NCBI GenBank assembly: GCA_001839685.1
Contig: MLAK01000571.1
Location: 1-64,000 of the forward strand
From: Tritrichomonas foetus
Lineage: Eukaryota > Parabasalia > Tritrichomonadida > Tritrichomonadidae
DNA: 64,000 bases
Direction of reading: 5' to 3'
Shown: positions 19,657 through 30,700 of the stretch, piece by piece
How positions within the stretch are numbered: position 1 is the first letter of the stretch
Layout of the letters: every line of letters starts with the position of its first letter
The notes under the pieces: model-generated
Told to the model about the DNA's origin: nothing
Databases searched by the model: none
What the model saw: only the letters and a program-made list of their open reading frames with translations
Position numbers and translations under genes: made by a program

Positions 19657-22600
19657 ATGCAAGATGATTTTAATGACGATTTAGCAATCAAAATCACCCA
19701 GATATTACACAACGAAAATGCAAGATGCAACGTTGATGAATCTTTTCTCACAGATTTATTGATTACATTCGATAAACTTCCAGAAACTTATGAAAATAAT
19801 CCGGACGGCTTTTTCAAAGGTGTAAATGTGTCTTTTGTGGATCCAATTTTGAAAATGAAAACAATTTTTAATAATGACGAAAAAAACGCAATAGAAATTT
19901 TTTTTGGCTTTATTTTAAGAATTTGTCACAATTTTTTAGATACAAAAATTCCAGAATTAATTCAACTGATAACTTCTATTTTTAAAGAAAATTGCAAGTT
20001 ATATAAAAATAATTTTTCAATTTTCGAGAAATTGAAATTACTTTTAATTACAGATAATTTGTATAAATCTCTCATCACACTTGTCATACAAAAAGATATA
20101 GATTGCTTTTCCCTTTTATCAATTTCTAAAATCTTTTTTTCCACACAAATTTTTGATCTTTTTCAAAATCAAAAGATAGATAATTTAAACGAAAATGAAC
20201 AAATGAATTGGATTGATTATATAATTTTAGTATTAAATTATTTAGAGGATGAAAAGTTTCTTTTATCTTCTTCAGAAACAAATTTATCAAATTTATTTGA
20301 TTGTATTTACTATGAAATGGCTGTCAGAAAAAGAGAGCAACCAAAAATTATCATTGAGAAACTTGTTATTATTATTAAGAAGGCAATTGAAACCGATAAA
20401 CTTTCTTTAGTTTTATTTGCATTAAAAACGACAAAACTTATGTTTCTTGAACCTTTTACTAAAGAATTCTGTCAAGAATTGAAATTGAAAAATGTTGATT
20501 TTACAAAAGTGTCAATTCGCTCTGAATTTTCTAGTCTTTTAAGTTTTATTTTTGAGTATTTAGTTAGAAATTCTCTTTTTGATGAAAATTCCATTAAATC
20601 TTTATGGGAAGAACATTATTTTCAGCATGTTTCTTTATTATCATCATTTTTCATGATTTTTATTGGAATTTCTCATTCAATTCCATCAGATAAAGCAATA
20701 TGGTTCCTTAATCTTGTTTCTAATCCAGATAAAGTTACAAAAGAATGGTTAACTTCATTTATTTCAATTGGTGTAAATTTAAATTCACATGGAATATCAA
20801 ATTGTTCGAATTTTATTTTAGAAAAATTAGAACATTTACAAAATGATTCCAAAATTCAAGAAAATTCCGAACTTTTTTCTATTATTGTAAAAGAAATTCC
20901 TAAATTCCGTGCTTTATCAATGTCTTATAATGATTTTAATGAATTTTTCATTCAAACTGCTCTAAAATTAAATGAGGAGACCGAAACCGAAGATGATTTA
21001 ATTATTTTGCAAAATGCTCTGCCAAAATATCACATGGATCCTTCGGATTTTATTCAAAGTTACTTTTATATGATGATAGATGTATTTAAAAGACAATATC
21101 ATTTATATGATTGTATAATAAACATTATTGATATATTTATTTCAAATTATAATGCAAAGATCGATGAAAAAATTGCCAGGAATTTTTTTAAAGTTGCCGA
21201 AAACGTACCACGGGTCTATAATTTTATTCAAATTTTGATTTCGAAAGGTATTTTTGATAGTGAAATACTATTTAATTCATTAAGCAATACAGAAACCATT
21301 GATGTTCGATTTTATCGCTTAATTAAATCCTTATATCCAAAAACAATTTCATCTTTTCCTTTTGATAAAGAAGAAATTTTATGGTATTTCTCGCTTCATA
21401 AATCAAATGAACAACGAAGATTCCAAAAATTATTGTGTCGTTTATATTCTTCAAATCTGTGTGATGACTATGAAATGGTGGAAAATTTCATTAATACTTG
21501 GCTGGCTTATTTTATTGATAATGATACAGATAAAAATGAATTATGTTATTTAGCTAGAAACTTTATCGATAGAATTGAATTTTTAATAGATGTGCCTTTT
21601 GAAAGACATATCGGCGAATTAAACGAAAATAGAGTCGCAATAACTATGGACGAATTTGGAACATTTGAGTATAATCGCTTTCTTTCTGTTTCTTCGTTAA
21701 TTCACCACCTTTATGGTGATTGGATCTGTTCGTTATCATATAAAAAGGAAATTCTTGATAATTCCCAATGTTTACACAGAGCAATCAATCAAAAAAAGTC
21801 GGTGAAACTCAAAAGAAAAAGCTTTTCACAGCACAATTCCAATAATAATCCAAAGATAAGAACTTGTTTTCCATCACTTTACTTTTTGAAAATTGATAAT
21901 TTAGTTAACGATTTATTTTCAATTGTTGACGGTGATGAATTATTAAATATCTTACCAACTTTTCAAGAAACCATCAATCAGGCAACATCACTTGTCCCGT
22001 CAGAATTTGAAACATTTTTCCCAACTGATTGTCCTCCAAAATTTGTTTATAATTTTGAAACTTTTATGATTGAATTTAATAAAATCAATAAAGATGAATT
22101 CAAATACACAGATGAACTAGTTAGTTATTTAATACGTAACGGATTATCAATTATATACTCTCCACTGCTTTGCCGAATAATTTCATATCTGACAGATTGC
22201 GATTTTGATTTTGAAAACAAATACGGATATGCATTTAATGCTCAGATTGTGAACATTTTTGATCAATTTATTCCTGATCCAGGTGAAACCTCAAACATCC
22301 TTTCAAAAATCTTCGAATTAAAATTGAGACATTTTTGTATTGAAAAAGCTCAATTCAAGCAGTTAATTCTTCATGAGACATATGAAATTAGAAATGGTGC
22401 ATGTTTGTTCTTTTCTGAAATTGATTTACCTTTATCATATTTCGCTGAAATTTACAATGAAGAATCAAATAACTCTGAATTCTATGGATTGCCTAAAGAA
22501 TTCTTTGATAGCTTAAGTAATCACATATATTTGTCAAATGAGCGAAACGATGAAATTATTTCAATTGTCTTTAATATTTTATTTGAAAATACGGATAATT

Positions 22601-24609
22601 ATATTTATGATGAACATATTCGCTGTTTGAATTCTCTTTTAAGAAGTGGATTTTTATCTGAACAAGAGCGAGAAAAATGTGCTAGATTTTTAATAGATAA
22701 CTTTTTGAGAGAAAATATTCCGCCAGTTCCAACATTTGATGAAGCTATGAATTGTATTCAATATATTTTTGATAATAAACTAATAAAAAATCAGCTCACA
22801 AGGCTAATTCAAGAACATAATGATTACATTCAATATAATATAGATGTAAATTCGAGTAATTCTAATCAATTTGATTTAATTGATGCTGATGATATTATTT
22901 TCAAAGATATAAATTATATTGGACTTGATAACCTTGGTACAACGTGTTACGCAAATAGTGATATTCAACAGCTTTTTTATTGTCAAAATTTCTTTAATGA
23001 GCTTTTTGTGCTGGACGAAGATAGGAATATGATAAATGATCTTAAAAATGAACTTCAAGAATTATTTATTACAATGAAATATAGTCAAATGAAAAGTATT
23101 TCTCCTAAAAAAGTGTTTTATGCATATGATGAGAACTTTTGCACCAACGTTCAAGAAGATTGTTTTGAGTTTTTATTATTTCTATTAGATCGAATTGGCT
23201 CAAAAGTATTTGGTGGAACTTTTCGTCATGTTATTTCATCAATTGATGGAGAAGACAGTAAAACTATACTAGAACCATTTAATATTCTACAATTAGAAAT
23301 TAAAAATATGTCATGCCTTGAAGAATCATTACAACATTTCTCTTCAGTTGATTACTTAACTGGTGACAGTGGATATCGATTTGATAATGGGCTTAAGAAA
23401 GATTCCATCAAGAAATGTGAAATCAATGAAATGAGTGATGATTTAATTATACAATTGAAAAGATTTGAATATAACATTGAAACTTATGAAAGAGAGAAAA
23501 TTAACTCTTATTTCATTTTTCCCGAAATCATTTTCGATAATTATGAGCTTAAAGGAATAATCTTACATCGTGGCTATGCAGAAAGTGGTCATTATATTTC
23601 ACTTGTTAAAATAAATGGCCGATGGCTCATGTTTAATGATGATAGAGTTTCATATGAAGATGAATCTTATGTGTTTGATATGGCATATGGTTATGATGAT
23701 ACCTCTGCCTATTTGCTCTTTTATTCCAAGAAAAAAGAAGACGAAAAAAATTCAAATGAAAATATTCTGAAATGTGAAAATAGTAGTGACACCATAAAAG
23801 TTAATTTGCCATCAAATTTGATCGAAAAAGTAATAACAAGTAATGAAGAAAAGTTTTATGATAAAATTGTTTTAAGTCGAAGTTTCTTCAGAATGTTATT
23901 GAATTTACTTGATTCTAATGATGAAGATTATTATCATCTTATCATTGATTTCTTCTTTAAGATATTGTTCATGAGTCCATATACAAATCGTCCTGATGAC
24001 TTATTCTCTTTAATTATGGAAAAAATTATTAATTATCCAACGATTAAAGAATACGTAATGATTCAACCTATTCAGTATTCTATAATTCATTCTCAACTCA
24101 TTGAAATGCGAAAAACTGCTTCTTTATTAATCATTGAATGTGTCCAAAATTTAAATGATTTCAAGGTTGTACTTAATTTAATTAATTATTTGGGCCTTTC
24201 TTACGTGTGTTCTACAGATGAAATGTTTTCTGTTATTCATAAGTTGATTGTTATTGAAGAATATCAAAATTACGCAAAATCGACTTTATTTGCCAAGAAA
24301 ATAGAAAATTATTTGATTAAAGATTTTGATTCAATTTGTTGTGATTGTCAAAGGTATGAAAATGTCTGTTTCAATCAACTCTTTGCAGTGTTGGTGAAAC
24401 TTGGTGTTTCACCTGAATTTGAAGATTTTGTAGTTGATAATTTAAGTTGGATTTCAGCGATTGTTGGATCAAAAACATTACAGGAAAATATTTTGGAATT
24501 ATTTAGTTCCTTTTCAAAGAAAAATGAAATTTATATTTCTTTGAATAATATAATAGAAAATATGCTTGATAATTACGATATTGTTTCGAATATTATTGCT
24601 TTCTTGTAA
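19657..24609 (+). CDS. Large ubiquitin-specific protease (USP/UCH, family C19)
   Basis: 1650 aa. Residues 1 to about 1085 look like an alpha-solenoid with few charged breaks, as in USP9X/USP34-type enzymes. The peptidase domain spans about 1087-1352. The Cys box GLDNLGTTCYANSD has its nucleophile at Cys1097. A QLKRF block lies near 1265. The His box ESGHYISLV has His1312, and FNDD (Asn1327/Asp1328) supplies the third catalytic position, with AYLLFY closing the fold. The triad is therefore complete and activity on ubiquitin conjugates is expected. The usual zinc-binding CxxC pairs between Cys and His boxes are absent, as in several USPs. About 300 further helical residues follow the domain. 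The ATG at 19657 is the first in frame. The stop is TAA followed by A. Confidence 0.92.
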   Translation: MQDDFNDDLAIKITQILHNENARCNVDESFLTDLLITFDKLPETYENNPDGFFKGVNVSFVDPILKMKTIFNNDEKNAIEIFFGFILRICHNFLDTKIPELIQLITSIFKENCKLYKNNFSIFEKLKLLLITDNLYKSLITLVIQKDIDCFSLLSISKIFFSTQIFDLFQNQKIDNLNENEQMNWIDYIILVLNYLEDEKFLLSSSETNLSNLFDCIYYEMAVRKREQPKIIIEKLVIIIKKAIETDKLSLVLFALKTTKLMFLEPFTKEFCQELKLKNVDFTKVSIRSEFSSLLSFIFEYLVRNSLFDENSIKSLWEEHYFQHVSLLSSFFMIFIGISHSIPSDKAIWFLNLVSNPDKVTKEWLTSFISIGVNLNSHGISNCSNFILEKLEHLQNDSKIQENSELFSIIVKEIPKFRALSMSYNDFNEFFIQTALKLNEETETEDDLIILQNALPKYHMDPSDFIQSYFYMMIDVFKRQYHLYDCIINIIDIFISNYNAKIDEKIARNFFKVAENVPRVYNFIQILISKGIFDSEILFNSLSNTETIDVRFYRLIKSLYPKTISSFPFDKEEILWYFSLHKSNEQRRFQKLLCRLYSSNLCDDYEMVENFINTWLAYFIDNDTDKNELCYLARNFIDRIEFLIDVPFERHIGELNENRVAITMDEFGTFEYNRFLSVSSLIHHLYGDWICSLSYKKEILDNSQCLHRAINQKKSVKLKRKSFSQHNSNNNPKIRTCFPSLYFLKIDNLVNDLFSIVDGDELLNILPTFQETINQATSLVPSEFETFFPTDCPPKFVYNFETFMIEFNKINKDEFKYTDELVSYLIRNGLSIIYSPLLCRIISYLTDCDFDFENKYGYAFNAQIVNIFDQFIPDPGETSNILSKIFELKLRHFCIEKAQFKQLILHETYEIRNGACLFFSEIDLPLSYFAEIYNEESNNSEFYGLPKEFFDSLSNHIYLSNERNDEIISIVFNILFENTDNYIYDEHIRCLNSLLRSGFLSEQEREKCARFLIDNFLRENIPPVPTFDEAMNCIQYIFDNKLIKNQLTRLIQEHNDYIQYNIDVNSSNSNQFDLIDADDIIFKDINYIGLDNLGTTCYANSDIQQLFYCQNFFNELFVLDEDRNMINDLKNELQELFITMKYSQMKSISPKKVFYAYDENFCTNVQEDCFEFLLFLLDRIGSKVFGGTFRHVISSIDGEDSKTILEPFNILQLEIKNMSCLEESLQHFSSVDYLTGDSGYRFDNGLKKDSIKKCEINEMSDDLIIQLKRFEYNIETYEREKINSYFIFPEIIFDNYELKGIILHRGYAESGHYISLVKINGRWLMFNDDRVSYEDESYVFDMAYGYDDTSAYLLFYSKKKEDEKNSNENILKCENSSDTIKVNLPSNLIEKVITSNEEKFYDKIVLSRSFFRMLLNLLDSNDEDYYHLIIDFFFKILFMSPYTNRPDDLFSLIMEKIINYPTIKEYVMIQPIQYSIIHSQLIEMRKTASLLIIECVQNLNDFKVVLNLINYLGLSYVCSTDEMFSVIHKLIVIEEYQNYAKSTLFAKKIENYLIKDFDSICCDCQRYENVCFNQLFAVLVKLGVSPEFEDFVVDNLSWISAIVGSKTLQENILELFSSFSKKNEIYISLNNIIENMLDNYDIVSNIIAFL

Positions 24610-24996
24610 AAATGTAATGTAAAATATATTAATATATTTCACATTAAAAATGTTTTTTTTTTTGTTGCCATAAACATTTATTTATGTCATGCTAATTACT
24701 TTTTATCCTATTGCTTCATTTCATTCAAATCATTCTTCACTGGAATCTTTTCACTCCCTAACTCTGTTCAGACTTTGTATAAATCAACTTTTTCTGTGCT
24801 TATGCGGTCTAAGAATTTTGTTTTTAGGGTAATTTGGCAAAAAATAGTGTCTCATATAGCTTCGAAAGTGCTATTAGTTTTACAGTACATATTTAAGATC
24901 AAATGAAAAGTCAAATTAACGAAAAGTGTATAATATATATTATGATATAAAACTGGTCACACTTTATTTTGTATGTAAAAATAAACGTTCGCCAAA
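24610..24996. other. Intergenic between USP and Rab genes
   Basis: 0.39 kb. The USP terminator side carries a T12 run at about 24653-24664. No gene was seen. A TCACAC at about 24957 could serve as an initiator for the Rab gene, but it is 40 nt from the ATG. Confidence 0.4.
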
Positions 24997-25785
24997 ATGG
25001 ATACCTTTGATCAGGAATTTAAAGTTGTCGTTGTTGGTCACATAAACACAGGTAAATCATCATTTGTTAACTATTTAGTTCATGAAGTCTATCAAGAAAA
25101 TCCCGTTTCAACAACAAATGTTCAATTTTACGAAAAAATAATGAATGTCACCCAAAGCGATGGAACTGAGTCAAAAGTGAAATTAAAAATATGGGATACA
25201 GCAGGCGCTGAACGCTACAAATCCATTACAAGCACATACATTCGTGGATCACAAATTATATTTTTATTCATTGATGTTTCTTGTCGGGAGTCCTTCGAAG
25301 AACTATCCAAAACGTGGTGGAAACTCGTTAGTGAATATCTTGGAAGCTCCATCATTGTTTTAATCTGCAATAAAAGCGACTTGTTAAATGAAAAAACTAA
25401 AACTAAGAATTCTGTCACAGAAGAAGAAATTAAATCATTCTGTAGTGACCCAAACAATTTTTCATTGTTCAACGAAAACACAAAAAGTGAAAACACAAAA
25501 AATGAAAACACAAAAAGTGAAAACACAAAAAATAAAGAAAAGTTAAATGTGAATCACTCAAGTGTTTTGAAGAGTTTCTTGGTTTCTTCAAAAAATGGCG
25601 AAAATGTGAAAGAAGCTGCCGATTATGCAATTAAAGAATACTTCCGAGCGTTTTCTCACGCGAAGGTGATCAACAAAGCTCAAAAAATTGATATTGGCCA
25701 GCCTTTAGGTGAAGAAAACCAGATAAATCCTGAAGATGAAGCGAACCTTGATGGAAAAAAGACAAAAAGTGGATGTGGCTGTTGA
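24997..25785 (+). CDS. Rab-like small GTPase with an unusual switch II and a repeat insert
   Basis: 262 aa, longer than the usual 200-220. The P-loop GHINTGKSS is at residues 14-22, WDTAG at 66-70, NKSD at 125-128, and an SSKNG motif (G5) late in the domain. The C-terminus is CGC, a double-cysteine Rab prenylation signal, so membrane attachment through geranylgeranyl groups is expected. Two oddities stand out. The catalytic Gln of WDTAGQE is replaced by Ala (residue 71), which in Rab and Ras proteins strongly impairs GTP hydrolysis. And the loop between G4 and G5 carries four ENTK(S/N) units encoded by a 15-bp tandem repeat (25474-25533). The exact Rab subfamily cannot be assigned. Confidence 0.88.
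   Translation: MDTFDQEFKVVVVGHINTGKSSFVNYLVHEVYQENPVSTTNVQFYEKIMNVTQSDGTESKVKLKIWDTAGAERYKSITSTYIRGSQIIFLFIDVSCRESFEELSKTWWKLVSEYLGSSIIVLICNKSDLLNEKTKTKNSVTEEEIKSFCSDPNNFSLFNENTKSENTKNENTKSENTKNKEKLNVNHSSVLKSFLVSSKNGENVKEAADYAIKEYFRAFSHAKVINKAQKIDIGQPLGEENQINPEDEANLDGKKTKSGCGC
25474..25533 (+). repeat. Four 15-bp coding tandem repeats (ENTKS/ENTKN)
   Basis: Two alternating versions of GAAAACACAAAAAGT, ending AGT or AAT, occur four times in frame inside the Rab-like gene and encode ENTKS-ENTKN-ENTKS-ENTKN. The period-two alternation suggests a 30-bp duplication of an earlier 15-bp duplication. Confidence 0.9.
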
Positions 25786-26260
25786 ATTTTGTTTATGTGA
25801 ATTATCAAATTTTTTAATATAGATAATAAAATGTAATTATTGTTTATTTTTATTACTGTCTTTCACTATTGTTCCATTTTTTTTAAGGAAAAGAGAAATT
25901 TTATGCCTTTAGAAAACGATAATTTGATGATCTAAATGCAAAAAATCATAATAATAATAATTGAAGCGAATAATGATATTTTTAATTACTATCAGCTTAT
26001 GGGAGATTTTTCCAACAACTTTTTCAGCAAGATTTGAATACCAATATGAGATCGAAATGGAAAGATAAATCGTTAATTCTCAGCAGTTAAAATTTATATT
26101 TTAATGGTAAATTGATCTACGAATAATATCTATCTATGAACTTGCTAATCGAACAATGAGAGATAATGATAGTTTAAGATAGTGATCAAATATCAATTGA
26201 ATAATTTTATTTTATCAGAAAAGTTTCTCCGTAATTAAATTGTAATAATCATATTTATCT
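25786..26260. other. Intergenic, nothing recognised
   Basis: 0.48 kb of AT-rich DNA between the Rab gene and the target duplication of the 1097-bp element. Confidence 0.5.
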
Positions 26261-26268
26261 CTTTCAAT

Positions 26269-27365
26269 AGATGTATACAAACCAAATAGTCTTAACGTAC
26301 GAAATCACTAAAATGATCCTTATCATCAGTATTACTTAATACCATCAGTCAAAAATCAAAACCCAAATANCTAAAAGAATGACGAAAATTTCCCTTATCG
26401 CAAACTTCGCAAATGGCCGAATTCAAAAATATTTCGAAAATGATTCTGAAGAAGCTATTGTTTCAGTTTTCGGGTGATAAGGCTTTCAGTCAATTGTTAA
26501 ATCTATTTTTTATAGTTATGAGCCATATTTATTCATAGTTTTGAAATTTTGCAACAATTAAACCGAAAAAAGAGCGATTTTGGAGAAAGCCTAAAAAAAA
26601 ATTGTGAGAAGCTTTTTTTCCAAGAATCACAAAGATTATAATACTGCTTCCCATAATTCTATTTACACTTCTTCTATCGATTTTTAATTAAAAATCGCGA
26701 AAATTTTGATAGTTTTAACTCAGTGATGTTGAATTAATTCAATTTCCATTTGACAAATATGAATGTATTGAAATCTTTTCTGTCATAAAATTTTAGTATA
26801 TGAAGAAAATAGACTGGCAGTCCTCAACAGCACATTCTCAAGCAGGGATACAGATACAACGATTGAAAGACCAAATCAAGAAAAATGGAATCCAATATGT
26901 TTTTTTCCAGACTCGATGCCAAGTGAATTTTCTGATGACTCGCCATTTAGATGGCAAAACATTCGTAATCTTCTCATTGATGCCTAAATTTTTTTTCTTT
27001 ATATCAAAATTATTAATATTTTTTTTATACTTCATTTTTGTATTTTGGAAAACATTATAATTTTCGATGGAGGGTCATATGATAATAAAAAGCACGATTT
27101 ATGATAAGAAATAATCAAGATATTAATGCTATAAAATCCCTTTTTATCTCAATAATTCTCAGAAATTTCTGTGGGGTTTATTTTTTTCTCACAATTTTTT
27201 TTTGGATTTGGTTTTCTCTGTATCTTGATTTTTAAATTATAATATTTATATATTATTAATAGGATTACAATTAAATAATTTTTAGATGACAATAATATCA
27301 ACAATTATTCATTTAGATCTCTCAATAGTCTTCTACATCTAGATCTAGTTAGTTTGTATACATCT
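26269..27365 (+). mobile_element. 1097-bp TIR element, copy 1 (family E1)
   Basis: The ends are AGATGTATACAAAC and its perfect reverse complement; similarity extends to 17 bp with one mismatch. Perfect 8-bp direct repeats CTTTCAAT flank it at 26261-26268 and 27366-27373. The second copy (47380-48476) is in reverse orientation, has the same length and is nearly identical, showing recent movement. Inside are an 86-codon frame (26800-27060) and a perfect 20-bp palindrome at 26678-26697. One undetermined base (26370) corresponds to G in copy 2. The frame differs from copy 2 at three nucleotides, all changing the amino acid, so it is probably not a selected protein. No transposase is recognisable. 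Confidence 0.92.
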
Positions 27366-27373
27366 CTTTCAAT

Positions 27374-27727
27374 GCTATACTATACTTTATCATATTGCTA
27401 AATTAATATTGATGAATATATTTGAAAAATAATTAGATGCTGAAACAATCTATTAATATCTTATAAAGAAAGAAATTTTATTATTAATTTGGTATTTCTC
27501 AATGTTGTTTTTGATAGAAAAAAAGCTATTTAAGGCAAAAATTATGATTTTTTTAAGCCAAATATATTCAAAAAAAGTTACATGTCCTTTTTTTTCAATA
27601 TTATCTTCAATTTAAATCACCATCTGCTTTTTATTATTTAAAAAGTCTCATTGTCAATCATTTTTCTTCGGAATTTTTATTTTTGGCATCAATCGATTTT
27701 TTAGAATTTTTTTTTCGATTATTCCAA
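27374..27727. other. Upstream region of SCYL2-like gene
   Basis: 0.35 kb. The reading frame of the next gene is open back to 27683, but only with TTG. The transposon end lies 363 bp from the ATG. Confidence 0.5.
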
Positions 27728-30700
27728 ATGGGCTCGCAAATCTCAGCAAATTACGAAAACATCGAAATGGTGAAGTCAATAGATCTTTGGAATATCCATA
27801 CTGCCAACCACAAAGTCTCAAAAGAAAAAGTCGCTTTATGGGTAATCGACGTACCCAAGCTCAAAGAACGATACAAGAAAAAAGCGCAACGAATGAAATA
27901 CCTGGACATGATTTTGGCTTCACTTCACGAAATGAGAAAATATCGTCATCCAAGAATATTGAAAGTTCTCGAAATCGCCGAAAAAAAGCCGGAAATTGGT
28001 TTCGCTTCTGAACCATTTAATAAATGCGTCGCTTCAGAAGTCACCAACATGCATCCAATGGATGTCGCATATATTTCCTTCCAGGTGGCCGAAGTGATGT
28101 CATTTTTGTCAAGCGAAGCAAGAATTGTTCATTTGGGATTGAATCCAACAGCCATTCTGCTTGACGATCAACTTTCTATCAAGTTGACACAATTTCAATG
28201 GTGTTCACCAATAAATTCACAGGGTGATGTGAATTTATCTCAAATTTATGAACAACTTAAAGAATTTTCTGATAATTCAATCAAACCGCCTGAAATGTTG
28301 AGTATAATGAAAAAGTCTTCTAATGAAGAAATAACCAGTCAGGCAGATGTTTTTATTTTTGGTTTATTTTTATTTGAAACTTTTACAGGAAGAAAATTTT
28401 TTGATGTTGGTTCAAACGATCCTGATCAAATGTTATCATCTTTTGACAATAAATATTCACAATTGCATGCTGAAAGTAAAATTCCAGTTGATTTTCTTCC
28501 TCTTGTGAGAAGTTGTTTAAATCGAGACGCAGGCCAAAGGCCTACTATGACAAATGTTGTCCAACATGCTGCTTTTCAATCAATGCAATTAAAGGCTTTA
28601 CGCTATATTGATATCATGTTGACTAAGAATCCATCTGATAAATTCGCATTTTATAAAGGGCTTTCGAAAAAAATTGAAGATTTTTCACCATCTCTTCAAC
28701 GAATCAAATTTTTACCAACATTGGTAAATGAATGTATCGCTGATGTTCGATTTGCCCCAATTTTACTTGGAGCAATCTTCCAAATTTCGATTAAATATAG
28801 TTCAGATGAATTCATGGAATTGACTTGGCGTAGACTTTCGGTTCTAGCAACAGTTGTGAATCCACCAGAGGTTTCAATAGGTCTTTTAAGGAATCTTTGG
28901 GTTCTTATGGATAAAATTGATAAAAGATTGCATAAAGATTACGTTTATCCAATCATTTTTTCTGCATTGAATTCAAAAGAACCGAGAATTCATAATGAAG
29001 TGTTAAAACAAATCGATCGAGTGATTGAAGAAATGAGTGAAGATAATTTAAGATCGTTAATTCTTCCACGTTTGTTTGATCTTGCTCAGAATTCTTCAAC
29101 AGCATCTGTTACAGCTGCTTCTTTACTTTGTATTGCTAAAAGTCTAAAAAGAATCGATAATGAAACATTCACATCTGATTTCGTTCCTAAATTGATTCTA
29201 GTTTGGCGCAAATTCCAAACTTGTGAAGTTGGAAATCCAATCTTAGAGATTTTCTTAAATTTGAAAGTTTCTCTTGATGCTATCATGGTGAAAATCCTTC
29301 CTACTGCTTGTGAAATTGCTGGAAGTAATAATTTGGAGGGTGACTTGCGTTCAAGATATTGTAACTATATCATTAAATCTACACAAGACTTTAGAGATCT
29401 TGGTGGTCATGAAAAGAACTTCAATGATGATGAAAGCGTTGCCGCAACTAAAGCAAATGATGATAATCCATTCACTTCTTCAGCACAAGTTTCTTCGTTC
29501 GAAACATCAAGTGCAAGAACTATTCGCTCACTTTCTGTTGACAATGTTCCATCGAATCCTCCATCTAATTCTTCATTGTTCACTGCACAAAAATCAATGC
29601 TTCCTGAGCCAACTAACCCCTTTGCAGCAAGTGACAACAATGATGATATTTTCTCTTCAAATTCATCTAAGAAAAATGACAATAATTTTACAGTTGAAAA
29701 CGTTTTTGGTGCAAAAGATTCAACTCAAGGAATGAGACATACTTCTTCACAAGAAGTTTTGAATACTTCTTCACGTGATCAATCAAGACCATTCACAAAT
29801 GATATCTTTGGAAAGAAAGATACTGCTGACGACATTTTTGGTTCTGCAAATCAACCTGCAAAACCACCATTAGATATGAGTCTCTCTAGCAGTACAAATA
29901 ATCCATTCGCTTCTTCTGCAGCTTCATCAAACCAAACAACACCTTCAAATAACAACAACATCTCAACTAATAATTCATCATTTTCACCTTTCACTACACC
30001 TTCTTCTTCATCTACAGTTGGAAATCCAAATTCAACAATGAATTCTAAATTCTTTCCTTCTTCAACAAATAAACCCCCTCTTCCACCAAATACTCAGCCA
30101 GCATCATCACAACAATATCAAACCTCTTCACAACCACGCTCAGCAATGGATTCGATTTTTGGTCCACCTAGCTCCAATGAAGGAAGTGGATTTGGTGTTG
30201 GTAGTGGAAACAAGCCTCCATCAAGTTCTGGATTTCCAACAACAACTTTTGGTGGTCCTGCTCCATCAGCTGAGGACATTTTTGGACCAACTACAAATTC
30301 TACTGACATTTTCAGTTCTGGAAATGGTGGATTTGGTGATTTTGGAAGTCCACAACGTGGTTCAACTGGCGGTTTAGCTTCATCCAAACCACTACCGATC
30401 CAACAACAACAACAAGGTGGCTTTAGTGATTCTTCATTTGGCTTTAATCAACCATCTCCACAACAGCAATCACAGCCAAAACCACAATTTGGTGCACAAT
30501 CATCAGGATTTAATCCATTCCAATCAAATTCTACACCATCACAACCACAACCACAAATACAGCAGCAACAGCAACAACAGCCGAAGTTTAATCCATTCCA
30601 ATCAGCTGCAGCAACTGGTGGAATTGGTGCAATGTCGCAGCCACCAGGCTGTCAAATAACCAACAGTGGAAGAGTGGCTAGAACTGTCGATCCTGGAACT

